A stretch of 64,000 nucleotides of DNA from Haliscomenobacter sp033763495. GTDB lineage: Bacteria > Bacteroidota > Bacteroidia > Chitinophagales > Saprospiraceae. Every line of letters begins with the position of its first letter. Position 1 is the first letter of the stretch. Shown in pieces: positions 7,501-16,020 of the stretch. The stretch spans positions 1 through 64,000 of the forward strand of contig NZ_JANRKL010000035.1 of the NCBI RefSeq assembly GCF_033763495.1. Reading direction: 5' to 3'. Made by a program: the position numbers and the translations under genes. The notes below the pieces were generated by a model. The model was not told the DNA's origin and ran no database searches. It saw only the letters and a list, made by a program, of their open reading frames with translations.

Positions 7501-8865
7501 TTATTTTTTCTTCACCTTCATCGCCACCGGATCCCAATTGATCACTTTTTGTGAAAAATAGCTTTCATTACAAGCCAGTGCAGGCCCGGCAGCTCGGAAG
7601 CCAACAATGGGATCTTCAATCGTGCCCTGACTTCCTTTACGGATGTTGTCAAAGAAATTGCCAAAGTGCATGGCGTGGCCGTCTTCACCCTTTGGTGCTT
7701 CAAACTTGATTTCTTTGACAGGTTCGGCTTTGCGGCTATCTTCCGGGTATTTGGCATCGTACTGCTTCACAAACTCCTTTTGAGTGCCCTCGGGGAAAGT
7801 GAAGAAGCTATCGTAATTGCCATAACCAGGAGCTACAGGCAATTTCTTCTTGGTTAAAGTCAATCGACCACTACCAAAGAGGATTTCCCCCTCATCCCCA
7901 ATGATGCGGGTGCTGTTGTTGATGGAACCTGCATTGGCAAAATTGACGCGGTACACGGCCTGGAAGGCGCCATGTTGTGCGGTTTGGGGGTAATCCATTA
8001 CCGAAACCAACACATCGGGCACATCACGACCATCTTTCCAGTGATACAAGCCACCAGAAGAATAAATCCGCGTCGGGCCAAATGAATTGGTGATGTAGTG
8101 GGTGCTGGTCAGCAGGTGTACAAACAAATCTCCAGCTACCCCAGTGCCATAATCGCGGTAGTTCCGCCAGCGGAAAAAGCGGGTCGCATCAAATGGGCGT
8201 TTGGGCGCATTGCCCAGGAAGGTATCCCAATCTACAGTTTCCGCAGAAGCATCGGGGGGAATGGAGTAATTCCAGGCGCCGATGGCATTGAATCGGTCGC
8301 TGTTGGACTCCATGTAATTGATGGCCCCAATTTCGCCAGCAGCAATCATCCGGCGGGCTTCAGCAGCGTCTGATCCACTAATGCGCTGGCTGCCTACCTG
8401 CATGGTTTTCCCCGATTTTTTCCAGGCATCAATTACGCCTAGTCCTTCAGAAATCTGTTTGACCATGGGCTTTTCGCAGTACACGTGTTTGCCCGCAGCC
8501 AGGGCATCAATGGCAATTTTGGCGTGCCAATGGTCAGAAGTTACAACCAACACGGCATCGACATCCGGGCGTTGTAAAATTTCGCGGTAATCACGGGTAG
8601 TAAAGAGTTGTTGTCCAAAATCCGCCTTGGCTCGCTCCAAACGGCCTTTGTACAAATCCGCCACGGCAACCAGTTCCACATCCGGGTTTTTTAAGGCTGC
8701 ACGGGTATCGTAATGCCCCTGGATGCCCATACCAATGGTGGCAATCCGAATTTTGTCAGCAGGACTGACTTTCATGTCATTAATCAGGTGAAAAGGTTGG
8801 ATCGCAGCTACAGGCGCCACAGCGGCCATTTGCTGGATAAACCTTCTACGTGCTATTTTTTTCAT
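7501..8865 (-). CDS. Exported Gfo/Idh/MocA family oxidoreductase
   Basis: A 454-residue NAD(P)-dependent oxidoreductase. The start chosen is the ATG at 8865, giving MKKIARRRFIQQMAA, a twin-arginine-type signal typical of periplasmic members that carry a folded cofactor. The Rossmann motif (RIATIGMGIQGHYD) is near residue 45, and the family signature EKPM follows a VYC strand near 135. The C-terminal substrate domain contains conserved aromatic and His residues (FRWRNYRDYGTG). Family members oxidise or epimerise sugars and inositols; the substrate is unknown. A DUF1080 protein, a frequent genomic companion, is encoded 1.8 kb away on the same strand. Confidence 0.9.
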   Translation of the reverse strand: MKKIARRRFIQQMAAVAPVAAIQPFHLINDMKVSPADKIRIATIGMGIQGHYDTRAALKNPDVELVAVADLYKGRLERAKADFGQQLFTTRDYREILQRPDVDAVLVVTSDHWHAKIAIDALAAGKHVYCEKPMVKQISEGLGVIDAWKKSGKTMQVGSQRISGSDAAEARRMIAAGEIGAINYMESNSDRFNAIGAWNYSIPPDASAETVDWDTFLGNAPKRPFDATRFFRWRNYRDYGTGVAGDLFVHLLTSTHYITNSFGPTRIYSSGGLYHWKDGRDVPDVLVSVMDYPQTAQHGAFQAVYRVNFANAGSINNSTRIIGDEGEILFGSGRLTLTKKKLPVAPGYGNYDSFFTFPEGTQKEFVKQYDAKYPEDSRKAEPVKEIKFEAPKGEDGHAMHFGNFFDNIRKGSQGTIEDPIVGFRAAGPALACNESYFSQKVINWDPVAMKVKKK

Positions 8866-8963
8866 CGCTTGTCTTTTGATAGGTAGGAATGTTAACAAGC
8901 TCTAAGATGAAAAAAACTGCGGATTATTTTCAGAAATGGATTTAGACAAATGTATAAAATCGC

Positions 8964-9596
8964 TCAATGACTTGATTCTTCAGCTGAATGTTTAAGTGGT
9001 AGCGCAATTCCGATGCCCAACAAAGGACCCTGGTTGTAGGCGGTTTTTTCCTCGGGCAATAAATCGGTTAACCCTAGATAGTAGCGAAAATCGATCTGGA
9101 TTTTGACCCCATTGCGCCCAATGCTTTCGATGCCTAAACCTTGATAGGTGCCGAATTCCCAACGGCGGATTCCCAATTGTTTCCAGGGAACCACCATCTG
9201 AAGAGCATCGCCATTTTCATAAGACACCAATGCTTCTGCTTCCACACCGCGGGATAAGGATGGGCCAAATAGGGCAAAAATGCGCAATTGTTCAAACTTA
9301 AAACCGAATTTCACCAGGGCACTACCTTCTATCGCACCCATTAGGGGTTGGAAATAGTGGCTTCCATCGGGAAGTGCCTTGCTAATGGTGATGTTTTCGC
9401 GGCGCACATAACCAAATTCAAGTTGTTTGGCTACAAATTTTCGCTCCCACGAGCATTGAAGTACCCCGCGGACCTGCAAATTACTAGGCCATCCAGAACC
9501 GTTGAATCCTAAATAGGTTTGACTTTGAGCAAGCAGGGTGGGAGTGGAGCCTGCAAAAAAAAGAAGGGTCGTCATTGCGGCGCATAAACGGTTCAT
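8964..9596 (-). CDS. Exported protein, probably outer-membrane beta-barrel
   Basis: A 210-residue protein with a signal peptide (residues 1-23, cleavage near LLAQ). The remainder is rich in alternating polar and aromatic strand-like segments (WERKFVAKQLEFGYV, KIQIDFRYYLGL), which suggests a small outer-membrane barrel. No family was recognised. It stands alone between the Gfo/Idh/MocA gene and the LutA-like gene, with a 290-base gap upstream. Confidence 0.7.
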   Translation of the reverse strand: MNRLCAAMTTLLFFAGSTPTLLAQSQTYLGFNGSGWPSNLQVRGVLQCSWERKFVAKQLEFGYVRRENITISKALPDGSHYFQPLMGAIEGSALVKFGFKFEQLRIFALFGPSLSRGVEAEALVSYENGDALQMVVPWKQLGIRRWEFGTYQGLGIESIGRNGVKIQIDFRYYLGLTDLLPEEKTAYNQGPLLGIGIALPLKHSAEESSH

Positions 9597-9886
9597 GGGA
9601 TATGAATTGTGGGTGTATAGGATTACAACGCAAGTTGAATGAGCTTATTTTGCCGGGATATTGTGGATCTTCTTTTCGGGTTTGAATATAAGGGTTGTCT
9701 TTACAACAAAAGACGAAAAATTTTAGAACTCCGTTTGTGTATTGCTTAATTTTTCTGCATCCTCCGATAAATCAAAACTCAAGAGTATGAAAATTTTTAT
9801 TTTAGACTTATCCACAGCTGTTTAGTGGCTTTTTTCTTTGCGCTAATTTTCTTCTAGTCACTTAATAAAAGGAGATTTATGTCCCC
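9597..9886. other. Intergenic gap of 290 bases
   Basis: No gene or RNA was recognised. A single TTATCCACA nonamer (9808-9816) matches a DnaA box, but it is alone. The sequence is AT-rich and should contain the promoter of the minus-strand gene ending at 8964. Confidence 0.4.
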
Positions 9887-10621
9887 TCAAATCCCATTCA
9901 AAATCTCCGCCACATGCACCACCTGCACCTTACTCCCGCTTCGCCGCAAAATGCCCTCCATATGCATCAAACAAGACATGTCCGCGCCCGTGATGAATTC
10001 TGCACCATTGTGTAAATGATCCGCCACCCGGTCTTTACCCATTTTGACAGACACAGCTTCCTCCATTACACTGAAGGTACCGCCGAAGCCACAACATTCA
10101 TCGTTACGGGTCAGTGGGATCAATTCCAGGCCTTGCACCTGGGCGAGAAGCTGCGCAGGTTTGGAAAAAGGTTCGGCCATCAATTCCGACATTTGGGAAA
10201 GCCCTAGCCCCCTTTGGCCGTGGCAACTCTGGTGAAAACCGACCCGATGCGGGAAACTGGCTTGCAGGTTTTTTACCTGAAGGATATCCGTCAGAAATTC
10301 ACAAAGCTCGAATACTTTACCACGCAGGGCAGTAGCTTCGGCTTCCCGTTTTTCATCGTGCAAATGTTCCTTGAGGTGCAGCACACAACTCCCCGAGGGC
10401 CCCACCACGTAATCGTATTCCGCAAAATTCTCGATGAACAGGCGGTTACAATCCAGGCTCAAATGCTCAAACCCGCTGTTGGCCATCGGTTGCCCACAGC
10501 AGGTTTGATTCAATGGAAAGCCGACGGTGCAGCCTAATTTTTCCAACAATTGCAAGGTTGCAATGCCTACCTTCGGGTAGAATTGGTCAACGTAGCAAGG
10601 AATAAATAAACCAACTTTCAT
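9887..10621 (-). CDS. lutA: LutA/YkgE-type (Fe-S)-binding oxidoreductase subunit
   Basis: A 244-residue protein with two CCG domains. The first holds TCCGQPMANSG near residue 40, the second ECCGFGGTFSV near residue 185, and each is preceded by a Cys region (LFIPCYVDQF, HQSCHGQRGLG). The family binds a Fe-S cluster and acts in L-lactate oxidation as one of three subunits (LutABC). No lutB or lutC lies nearby, so its partners would be encoded elsewhere, or the protein serves a different two-electron dehydrogenase. It begins 36 bases after the DUF1080 gene on the same strand and may be co-transcribed with it. Confidence 0.85.
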   Translation of the reverse strand: MKVGLFIPCYVDQFYPKVGIATLQLLEKLGCTVGFPLNQTCCGQPMANSGFEHLSLDCNRLFIENFAEYDYVVGPSGSCVLHLKEHLHDEKREAEATALRGKVFELCEFLTDILQVKNLQASFPHRVGFHQSCHGQRGLGLSQMSELMAEPFSKPAQLLAQVQGLELIPLTRNDECCGFGGTFSVMEEAVSVKMGKDRVADHLHNGAEFITGADMSCLMHMEGILRRSGSKVQVVHVAEILNGI

Positions 10622-10657
10622 CGCTTTTTATCTTCTGATCGGTACTTGTGTACAAGC

Positions 10658-12028
10658 CTACAAAGTACGGATTTTTATACTCCGGTAGTACACGGTATTG
10701 CCGTGATCCTGTAGGAGAATATGCCCCTTGTCATTCAGGCCAAAACCTTCAAAAGTATTGTATTTGCTGCGGGCGACCAAGGCGGCAAAGATATTGCTTT
10801 TACGCTCGTATTCCAGCACCTTAAAACCGTTCAACCAGTGCTGGACGATGTTGTTGGGCATGACCACGATGCGGGCCTGGCACCATTCGCCAATTTTGCG
10901 TTTGAAGCGGTTGTCCAACTTATAGGATGGAATCAGGTCGTACAAACTGGCCAACGTTCGGTTGCCCGCTGCGCCCATTTTGGCATCCGGGTGTTTTTCA
11001 TCGTCCAGCAGCTGGTATTCCAAACCAATGGCGGAGCCACCTTTGCTGTCAAATTTTTCACTCACAAAATACTTCACGCCTGAATTGGCTCCGGGAGTGA
11101 GTTTGAAATCAAAAGTTAATTCAAAGGCACTGAATTCTTCCTTGCTCACAATATCACCAAAACTGCGCGATTCCGAGCCATCGCTACCCTGGATGCTCAA
11201 CACGCCATCTTTTACAGCCCAGCCTGCTTCGGGAGCCGTAGTTTTAAACGCAGAGCGCCAGCCCTCCATGTTTTGGCCATTGAACAACAAACGCCAGCCT
11301 TGTTTTTTCTCCGCTTCGGTCAGGGAGTTGGGCTTGAGGTTGATGATCGGGCAATTGTTGATGGGTTTGGCCACGATGTCGGCACCGGTTTGGATGCGGA
11401 TGTTGCGCCAGCGGATGGTTTTACCCGCCAGTTTTTGATCGTTGCCAATGGAGTGGACTTGTAGGGCGATGAAACCCTTTTCCACCAAAGTATCCACCAG
11501 ATTGGCGGTTGGAACGTCGTTGATCCAGGTACGGATTTGGCCATCGATGGCTTCGATGCGGTATTTGTTCCAAGCACCATTGCCTTTGAATGCTTTTTGG
11601 CCTTCGGGGTTAAAGTTGAGGTTGTACAACCATTGGCGGCGTTGTTCGTCGTACACACCACCGGACCAGGCGCGAGCAGAGGGGTCCACTTCGCATTGTG
11701 GGCCATATACTACCTCTTTGCCGTCATTGTTTTTGCGCACATTGCTGCGGAATTGGATGCCTGAATTCATCTCGCCACCAAGCGACAATTCCAGTTCCAG
11801 CACAAAGTTGTCGTACAATTTATCCGAACACAAGAAGGTGTTAGGGGTATTTTCCATAGTGGTACCCACAATTTCCCCATTGGTAACCGTGTAAGTTGCG
11901 TTGCCTCCTTTTTTGCTCCAGCCAGTGAGCGTTTTGCCATCAAACAGAGAGGTCCATTTTTCTTTTTGGGCTGAAGCACTCAGGCTGAGGCCCAACATGA
12001 GTACCAAAGATAGCGTAACTTGCTTCAT
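10658..12028 (-). CDS. Exported protein with two DUF1080 (3-keto-disaccharide hydrolase-like) domains
   Basis: A 456-residue secreted protein. The start is the ATG at 12028, giving a clean signal peptide (MKQVTLSLVLMLGLSLSASAQ). Two jelly-roll DUF1080 domains follow. The first begins at WTSLFDGKTLTGW (near residue 25) and the second at WRLLFNGQNMEGW (near 245), each with the family's conserved GW turn and a SGIQFR / SGVKYF strand. Related proteins hydrolyse 3-keto-glycosides made by Gfo/Idh/MocA-type oxidoreductases, which matches the oxidoreductase gene nearby. A TAGACTTT / AAAGTCTA dyad lies 37 bases upstream. Confidence 0.9.
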   Translation of the reverse strand: MKQVTLSLVLMLGLSLSASAQKEKWTSLFDGKTLTGWSKKGGNATYTVTNGEIVGTTMENTPNTFLCSDKLYDNFVLELELSLGGEMNSGIQFRSNVRKNNDGKEVVYGPQCEVDPSARAWSGGVYDEQRRQWLYNLNFNPEGQKAFKGNGAWNKYRIEAIDGQIRTWINDVPTANLVDTLVEKGFIALQVHSIGNDQKLAGKTIRWRNIRIQTGADIVAKPINNCPIINLKPNSLTEAEKKQGWRLLFNGQNMEGWRSAFKTTAPEAGWAVKDGVLSIQGSDGSESRSFGDIVSKEEFSAFELTFDFKLTPGANSGVKYFVSEKFDSKGGSAIGLEYQLLDDEKHPDAKMGAAGNRTLASLYDLIPSYKLDNRFKRKIGEWCQARIVVMPNNIVQHWLNGFKVLEYERKSNIFAALVARSKYNTFEGFGLNDKGHILLQDHGNTVYYRSIKIRTL

Positions 12029-12064
12029 GATTGTGATGCAGTCTATTCGTTTACACAAATGTTT

Positions 12065-12088
12065 TAGACTTTATGAACAGAAAGTCTA
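12065..12088. promoter_or_regulatory. Short dyad upstream of the DUF1080 gene
   Basis: A perfect 8-base inverted repeat, TAGACTTT and AAAGTCTA, separated by 8 bases, lies 37 bases before the DUF1080 start codon. It could be an operator for that gene. No regulator gene is adjacent, so this is weak. Confidence 0.3.
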
Positions 12089-12152
12089 TTTTCAAAGGTA
12101 AAGACTCCAAACCCTGCTTCCACCCTGAACTCACCTGCTGAAAAAGGAAAAA

Positions 12153-14735
12153 TTAGCTTTTGACCACTTTGCGGGAAATTTGCGCCCGTCCATTGCTGAT
12201 TTGAATAAAATACAACCCCTTTTGCCAGTACTCTGTTTTTAATCGCAAATTGTTGAAAGCCTTATTGCCCAGGTTTTGGGCCAACACAATTTTCCCATTT
12301 GCATCAAACACCTTGAGGTTCCAGCTCGATTGTTGCTCTGGCGCTTCCCAATCCAGGTTCAGGCTATTGCCAAAGGGTAGGGGATAAGCTTTGAGCGTAT
12401 GTTGGGGCAAATTGACCTGTGGCGCACTGGTCACTAAATTACTAAGCAAGAGTTGTAAGGGATAAGCCAAAATGGATTTACCATGGGTTCCCACCACCAA
12501 TTCGTTCCGTGCTACATTCCAGGCCAAGCTGTAAGCTGCGATGATGGGCAAATTGGTACCCAAACGATACCAGTTTTTGCCTGCATTGACGCTGGCATAC
12601 ACCCCGCCATCGGTAGCTACAAACAAGACATTGTCCTGATAACCTGGAAGTACAATAAAATCATTGATGGCAAGGGGAGGAAGATCACCTGCCGCAGAGG
12701 ACCAGGTCTTTCCCAAATTTCGACTGACATGCAAATGTGATCGATTGTCATTGCTCTTGTACCCGGAGTGGCTCACATACAGTGTGTTTTTATCGCTCGG
12801 AGAAGCTTTAACAGCAGTGACGTAGCGTTCGGGTAGCCCCGGATCGATTCGATTCCAGGATGCCCCAGTGTTCGAGGTATACCAAACATTGCCATCGCTG
12901 GTCCCCGCCATAATCAAGTCAGGATTGAGTGGAGATTCCGCCAAACAAGAAATGGTGTGAAAATTGCGCCCAAAAATCTCTCCATCCGTCAAATCAGGAC
13001 TGATGGCTTGCCAAAAAACCGCTAAACCAGTGCTGTTTTGGTATACTTTCTGGGTCCCCGTATACAATATTTCGGGATCGTGGCTACTCAGGATAAGCGG
13101 CGCATCCCAGTTGACCCGATCGCTTCGATTGATGCCCTGTAAGGCCAATTGGAAGTAACTTCCGCCATTGTTGCTGACCCGAAGGGTGCCATTTTGGGTT
13201 TGGGCCCAAACGATCTGCGGATCAAAAGGGTGAAAACGCATCTGGAAACCATCCCCACCTTCGATGCGTTGCCAATCTTGATTCAATGCACTACCTTGTA
13301 CCGTACCGTGGTCCTGAGCCCCACCATAGTAACGATTGGGATAATGTGGATTGTAATCGATGCGGTAAAATTGGGTAGTGGGAATGGATTCGATGTCGAA
13401 CCAGGTTTTTCCGCCATCGTTGCTTTGATTCAGGCCACCATCACTACCTACAATAATATTTCCAGAAGGTGTAAATACCAAATCGTGTTTGTCTGAATGA
13501 ATTTCACTTTCTCCAATGGATTCCCACATTTTTCCGCCATCGCTACTTTTCCAAAGGGAAACGCTCAACAAATAAAGCTCAGCAGGGTTCTTGGGGTTTA
13601 CCTCAATTTTGCCAAAATACCATCCCATGCCCCCCATTATGGAGTTTGGTAAATTAGATTGCCCACTTACAATCAAAGATTCCCAGGTTTTGCCTGAATC
13701 CGCACTGCGGTAGATGTTTTTCAAATTGGAATTAACATCTATGTAAACGGCAAAAACGAGATCGCTATCGCCCGAAAAAAAGCACAAACCAATTCGGCCC
13801 ATTACACCTGAAGGCAAACCTCCGCCGGAGAGTTTGTTCCAGGTTTTACCACTGTCGGTGCTTTTAAAAATACCCGAATCCGGGCCTGCTATCATCGACT
13901 CCTGGTTGTTGCGGATGCGGTTCCAGGAAGCTGCATACAACACATTGGGTTTTTGGGGATCGATCACAAGGTCAATGATGCCCGCTTGTTCACTGACAAA
14001 TAAGCTTTGTTGCCAGGTTTTACCGGCATCGTTACTGGTGTACAAGCCCCGTTGACGGTTGCGTTCAAAAGGCAATCCCATCGTGCCCACATGGATGCGT
14101 TGAGGATTGCTAGGGTCGATAACGATCTTGGATATGATGCGGGTTTCTTCCAGGCCGATTCTGGTCCAACTTTGTCCGCCATTGGTGGACCGGTACAATC
14201 CATCACCCAAAAAAGGATACCCCGTAATATTGGGGTCACCGGTACCTACATAGATGGTTTCTGGATTACTGGGATCGATGGCTATGGCACCAATGGCCAG
14301 GTAGGCGCGATCGTCAAAAATGGGAAACCAGGAGCGACCGCCGTTGGTAGTTTTGTACAAGCCACCGCCTGAAAACCCTACATAAATAATCTTTTCGTTG
14401 CCGGGGTGAACGGCTATGGCGTTGACTCTTGCGCCAATATTTCCAGGTCCTTTGGCATTCCAGGCTTCACTAAAACCTGCTGGTGGCACTCTGCGTAAGT
14501 TCAATTGGGTTCTTGCTTCCTCCAGGGCGGCAGCATAAGCCCTATCGGAAAAATAGGCTTCAGGAAAGGCCCTTTGCAAATAGAAATAATCGGCCGGAGC
14601 GTGTTTCACACCCAGCACGGCAGATTCTTTCGGTTGGGTATTTTGTTCATTTCGGGGTGATTTGTTACAAGCGCAAAGGAGGTAAAAAACAGCAAATGCC
14701 AAAACTTTAGTGAAAAAGTGGTAGCGGTACGTCAT
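12153..14735 (-). CDS. BNR/sortilin-like repeat surface protein with T9SS sorting domain
   Basis: An 860-residue exported beta-propeller protein. About eleven Asp-box/BNR repeats are visible (YKTTNGGRSW, YRSTNGGQSW, FKSTDSGKTW, NQSNDGGKTW and others), as in sortilin/VPS10-like propellers and some glycoside hydrolases. The last 80 residues are a type A T9SS sorting domain (YPLPFGNSL, a central KVFDANGK strand, and a final GLYFIQI...RKVVKS). The N-terminus looks like a lipoprotein signal (FYLLCACNKS), unusual with a T9SS domain. It probably acts on the cell surface; enzyme activity cannot be inferred. Palindrome C1 lies upstream. Confidence 0.88.
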   Translation of the reverse strand: MTYRYHFFTKVLAFAVFYLLCACNKSPRNEQNTQPKESAVLGVKHAPADYFYLQRAFPEAYFSDRAYAAALEEARTQLNLRRVPPAGFSEAWNAKGPGNIGARVNAIAVHPGNEKIIYVGFSGGGLYKTTNGGRSWFPIFDDRAYLAIGAIAIDPSNPETIYVGTGDPNITGYPFLGDGLYRSTNGGQSWTRIGLEETRIISKIVIDPSNPQRIHVGTMGLPFERNRQRGLYTSNDAGKTWQQSLFVSEQAGIIDLVIDPQKPNVLYAASWNRIRNNQESMIAGPDSGIFKSTDSGKTWNKLSGGGLPSGVMGRIGLCFFSGDSDLVFAVYIDVNSNLKNIYRSADSGKTWESLIVSGQSNLPNSIMGGMGWYFGKIEVNPKNPAELYLLSVSLWKSSDGGKMWESIGESEIHSDKHDLVFTPSGNIIVGSDGGLNQSNDGGKTWFDIESIPTTQFYRIDYNPHYPNRYYGGAQDHGTVQGSALNQDWQRIEGGDGFQMRFHPFDPQIVWAQTQNGTLRVSNNGGSYFQLALQGINRSDRVNWDAPLILSSHDPEILYTGTQKVYQNSTGLAVFWQAISPDLTDGEIFGRNFHTISCLAESPLNPDLIMAGTSDGNVWYTSNTGASWNRIDPGLPERYVTAVKASPSDKNTLYVSHSGYKSNDNRSHLHVSRNLGKTWSSAAGDLPPLAINDFIVLPGYQDNVLFVATDGGVYASVNAGKNWYRLGTNLPIIAAYSLAWNVARNELVVGTHGKSILAYPLQLLLSNLVTSAPQVNLPQHTLKAYPLPFGNSLNLDWEAPEQQSSWNLKVFDANGKIVLAQNLGNKAFNNLRLKTEYWQKGLYFIQISNGRAQISRKVVKS

Positions 14736-14751
14736 GGGTGTGGGATTTTGG

Positions 14752-14870
14752 GGTTGAGAAATTGAGAAGGTTGAGGGAGTTTGAGGCTACCGCAAGAATC
14801 TTAGACAAGGACTTTGTCAAAATTGCTAGCGGTAGCCTCAAACTCCCTCAACCTTTCCAATTTCTCAACC
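14752..14870. repeat. Palindromic element C1 (family C)
   Basis: An inverted repeat with 40-base arms (outer GGTTGAGAAATTG, inner GAGGCTACCGC / GCGGTAGCCTC). Its centre contains CAAGGACTTTGTCAAAATT, identical to the centre of C2 at 22533-22643. It ends three bases before the stop codon of the thioesterase gene and begins 16 bases upstream of the BNR-protein start. Confidence 0.85.
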
Positions 14871-14873
14871 ATA

Positions 14874-15410
14874 CTATTTCGATGAAAACTGCTTGAAATA
14901 ATCTTTCAAATCAGTTGCATCTTCTGGTTTCATCCTGCCACTGAGGATCAGGCGAACTTCGCGACGGCGTGGAGCACTATCATAGCGTTGTTGTTCAATT
15001 TCGGTAAGGGGGATCACGGCTGGAATACTGATGGGGCTACCGTTGGCATCATCAAGTGCCACAAAGGTATAATAGGCGTGGTTGCAGCGGCGGGCATTTT
15101 GACCTTTGATGTCAGCAGCAAACACTTCTACATACACTTCAAGTGAACTATTGAAAGCCCGGGTAACCGTTGCTTCAAGCGTAACCACATCGCCAACCTT
15201 AATTGGGCGCTGGAAAGAAACATGGTCAACAGAGGCCGTAACCACGTGTCTTTCACAGTGTTTTCCTGCACAGATGGCACTGACAATGTCCATCCAACGC
15301 AATAGGTTGCCTCCCATAAGGTTACCCATGGGGTTGGCATCGTTGGGCATAACCATTTCGGTCATTACCGAACGGGATTCAGTAACTCGTTTGGGTTCTA
15401 TGGTTTGCAT
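14874..15410 (-). CDS. Acyl-CoA thioesterase, hotdog fold (YciA/ACOT family)
   Basis: A 178-residue cytoplasmic thioesterase with the hotdog signature: NPMGNLMGGNLLRWMD near residue 25-40, where Asn and the Asp at the end of the helix are the usual catalytic and structural residues, then VTASVDHVSFQRPIKVGDVV. Relatives hydrolyse short- to long-chain acyl-CoA. The ATG at 15410 is preferred (MQTIEPKR); an ATG at 15422 is possible. The frame is open further to 15494, but that part is encoded by palindrome D and is unlikely to be translated. Confidence 0.9.
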   Translation of the reverse strand: MQTIEPKRVTESRSVMTEMVMPNDANPMGNLMGGNLLRWMDIVSAICAGKHCERHVVTASVDHVSFQRPIKVGDVVTLEATVTRAFNSSLEVYVEVFAADIKGQNARRCNHAYYTFVALDDANGSPISIPAVIPLTEIEQQRYDSAPRRREVRLILSGRMKPEDATDLKDYFKQFSSK

Positions 15411-15432
15411 TATTTTTGGCATTTGGGATGGG

Positions 15433-15493
15433 TGGTCGAATCGTTCTATCGGCCACTGAGCGAAGTCGAAGTGCCGATAGAACGATTCGATCA
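15433..15493. repeat. Palindromic element D with CACTGAGCGAAGTCGAAGTG core
   Basis: Arms TCGAATCGTTCTATCGG and CCGATAGAACGATTCGA flank a core that is nearly the same as the core of C3 at 49048-49135. The right end supplies the TGA stop codon of the gene at 15491-15886, and the left end lies just upstream of the thioesterase start. Confidence 0.8.
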
Positions 15494-15886
15494 CCGAATC
15501 ATCACCCCTTTTTTATCCAGAAAAGGTACGGTAGTAAAATGGTCTTTGGAAATACTCCCATGAACAAAAACGTACTTTTTGTCGTACATCAGTTCATCAA
15601 GGACAAAACTAACCCAATATTCATTGGCTAGGGAAAACAACTTGTCCTGAATGGGTTCGATTAGCGTATAGGATTGAGGGGGGATTTCTTCAAAAAAATG
15701 GCGCAGTGTAGTGGTTTTGACCTTTTCGCCTTCAATCTCACCATAACCAGTTGAATTGATCAAAACAGTGGATAAGGGAGATGGTTTGAAATTCAATAAG
15801 TATACGTCCCAAAGGTCATCCTCTTCGCCCGGGATGATGGCAATGGCCAGGTCCTCTACTTTAGGAATTACAATGTCTTTTTTCAT
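15491..15886 (-). CDS. Conserved Bacteroidota protein of unknown function
   Basis: A 131-residue soluble protein beginning MKKDIVIPKVEDLAIAIIP. It resembles a small conserved family in Bacteroidota with a repeated beta-sandwich look (WDVYLLNFKP, STVLINSTGYG, TTTLRHFFEEIPP) and a conserved C-terminal F...VPFLDKKGVM segment. As I recall, some databases label these proteins after a phenylalanyl-tRNA synthetase subunit, but nothing here resembles a synthetase, so I give no function. Its stop codon lies inside palindrome D. It starts 18 bases from element A2 and lies downstream of lipB on the same strand. Confidence 0.75.
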   Translation of the reverse strand: MKKDIVIPKVEDLAIAIIPGEEDDLWDVYLLNFKPSPLSTVLINSTGYGEIEGEKVKTTTLRHFFEEIPPQSYTLIEPIQDKLFSLANEYWVSFVLDELMYDKKYVFVHGSISKDHFTTVPFLDKKGVMIR

Positions 15887-15903
15887 TCAGTCGTGTTTAG
15901 CAG

Positions 15904-16020
15904 TGGGGCAAAAATAAATGTTCATTTTCTTGAGCCAAAGAATTAGATAAGACACTTGAAATGAAACGTTTACTTATCAAATTCTTTGGCAAAATGAACA
16001 ATTTATTTTTTGTCGCCCTA
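15904..16020. repeat. Palindromic element A2 (family A), inverted relative to A1
   Basis: The inner stem GCCAAAGAATTAGATAA pairs with TTATCAAATTCTTTGGC (one mismatch). The loop holds CACTTGAAATGAAACGTTT, the exact reverse complement of the A1 loop. The outer stem GGGGCAAAAATAAATGTTCATTTT pairs with the right arm, and the one-sided bulge (CTTGA) corresponds to the bulge of A1. Its right end contains the lipB stop codon. Confidence 0.85.

Noticed and set aside
9808..9816. Single perfect DnaA box (TTATCCACA)
   Set aside because: One box without a cluster, AT-rich unwinding element or dnaA/dnaN gene is expected by chance and does not mark an origin.
15411..15494. N-terminal extension of the thioesterase
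   Set aside because: The extra 28 codons are encoded largely by palindrome D and do not match the family start.
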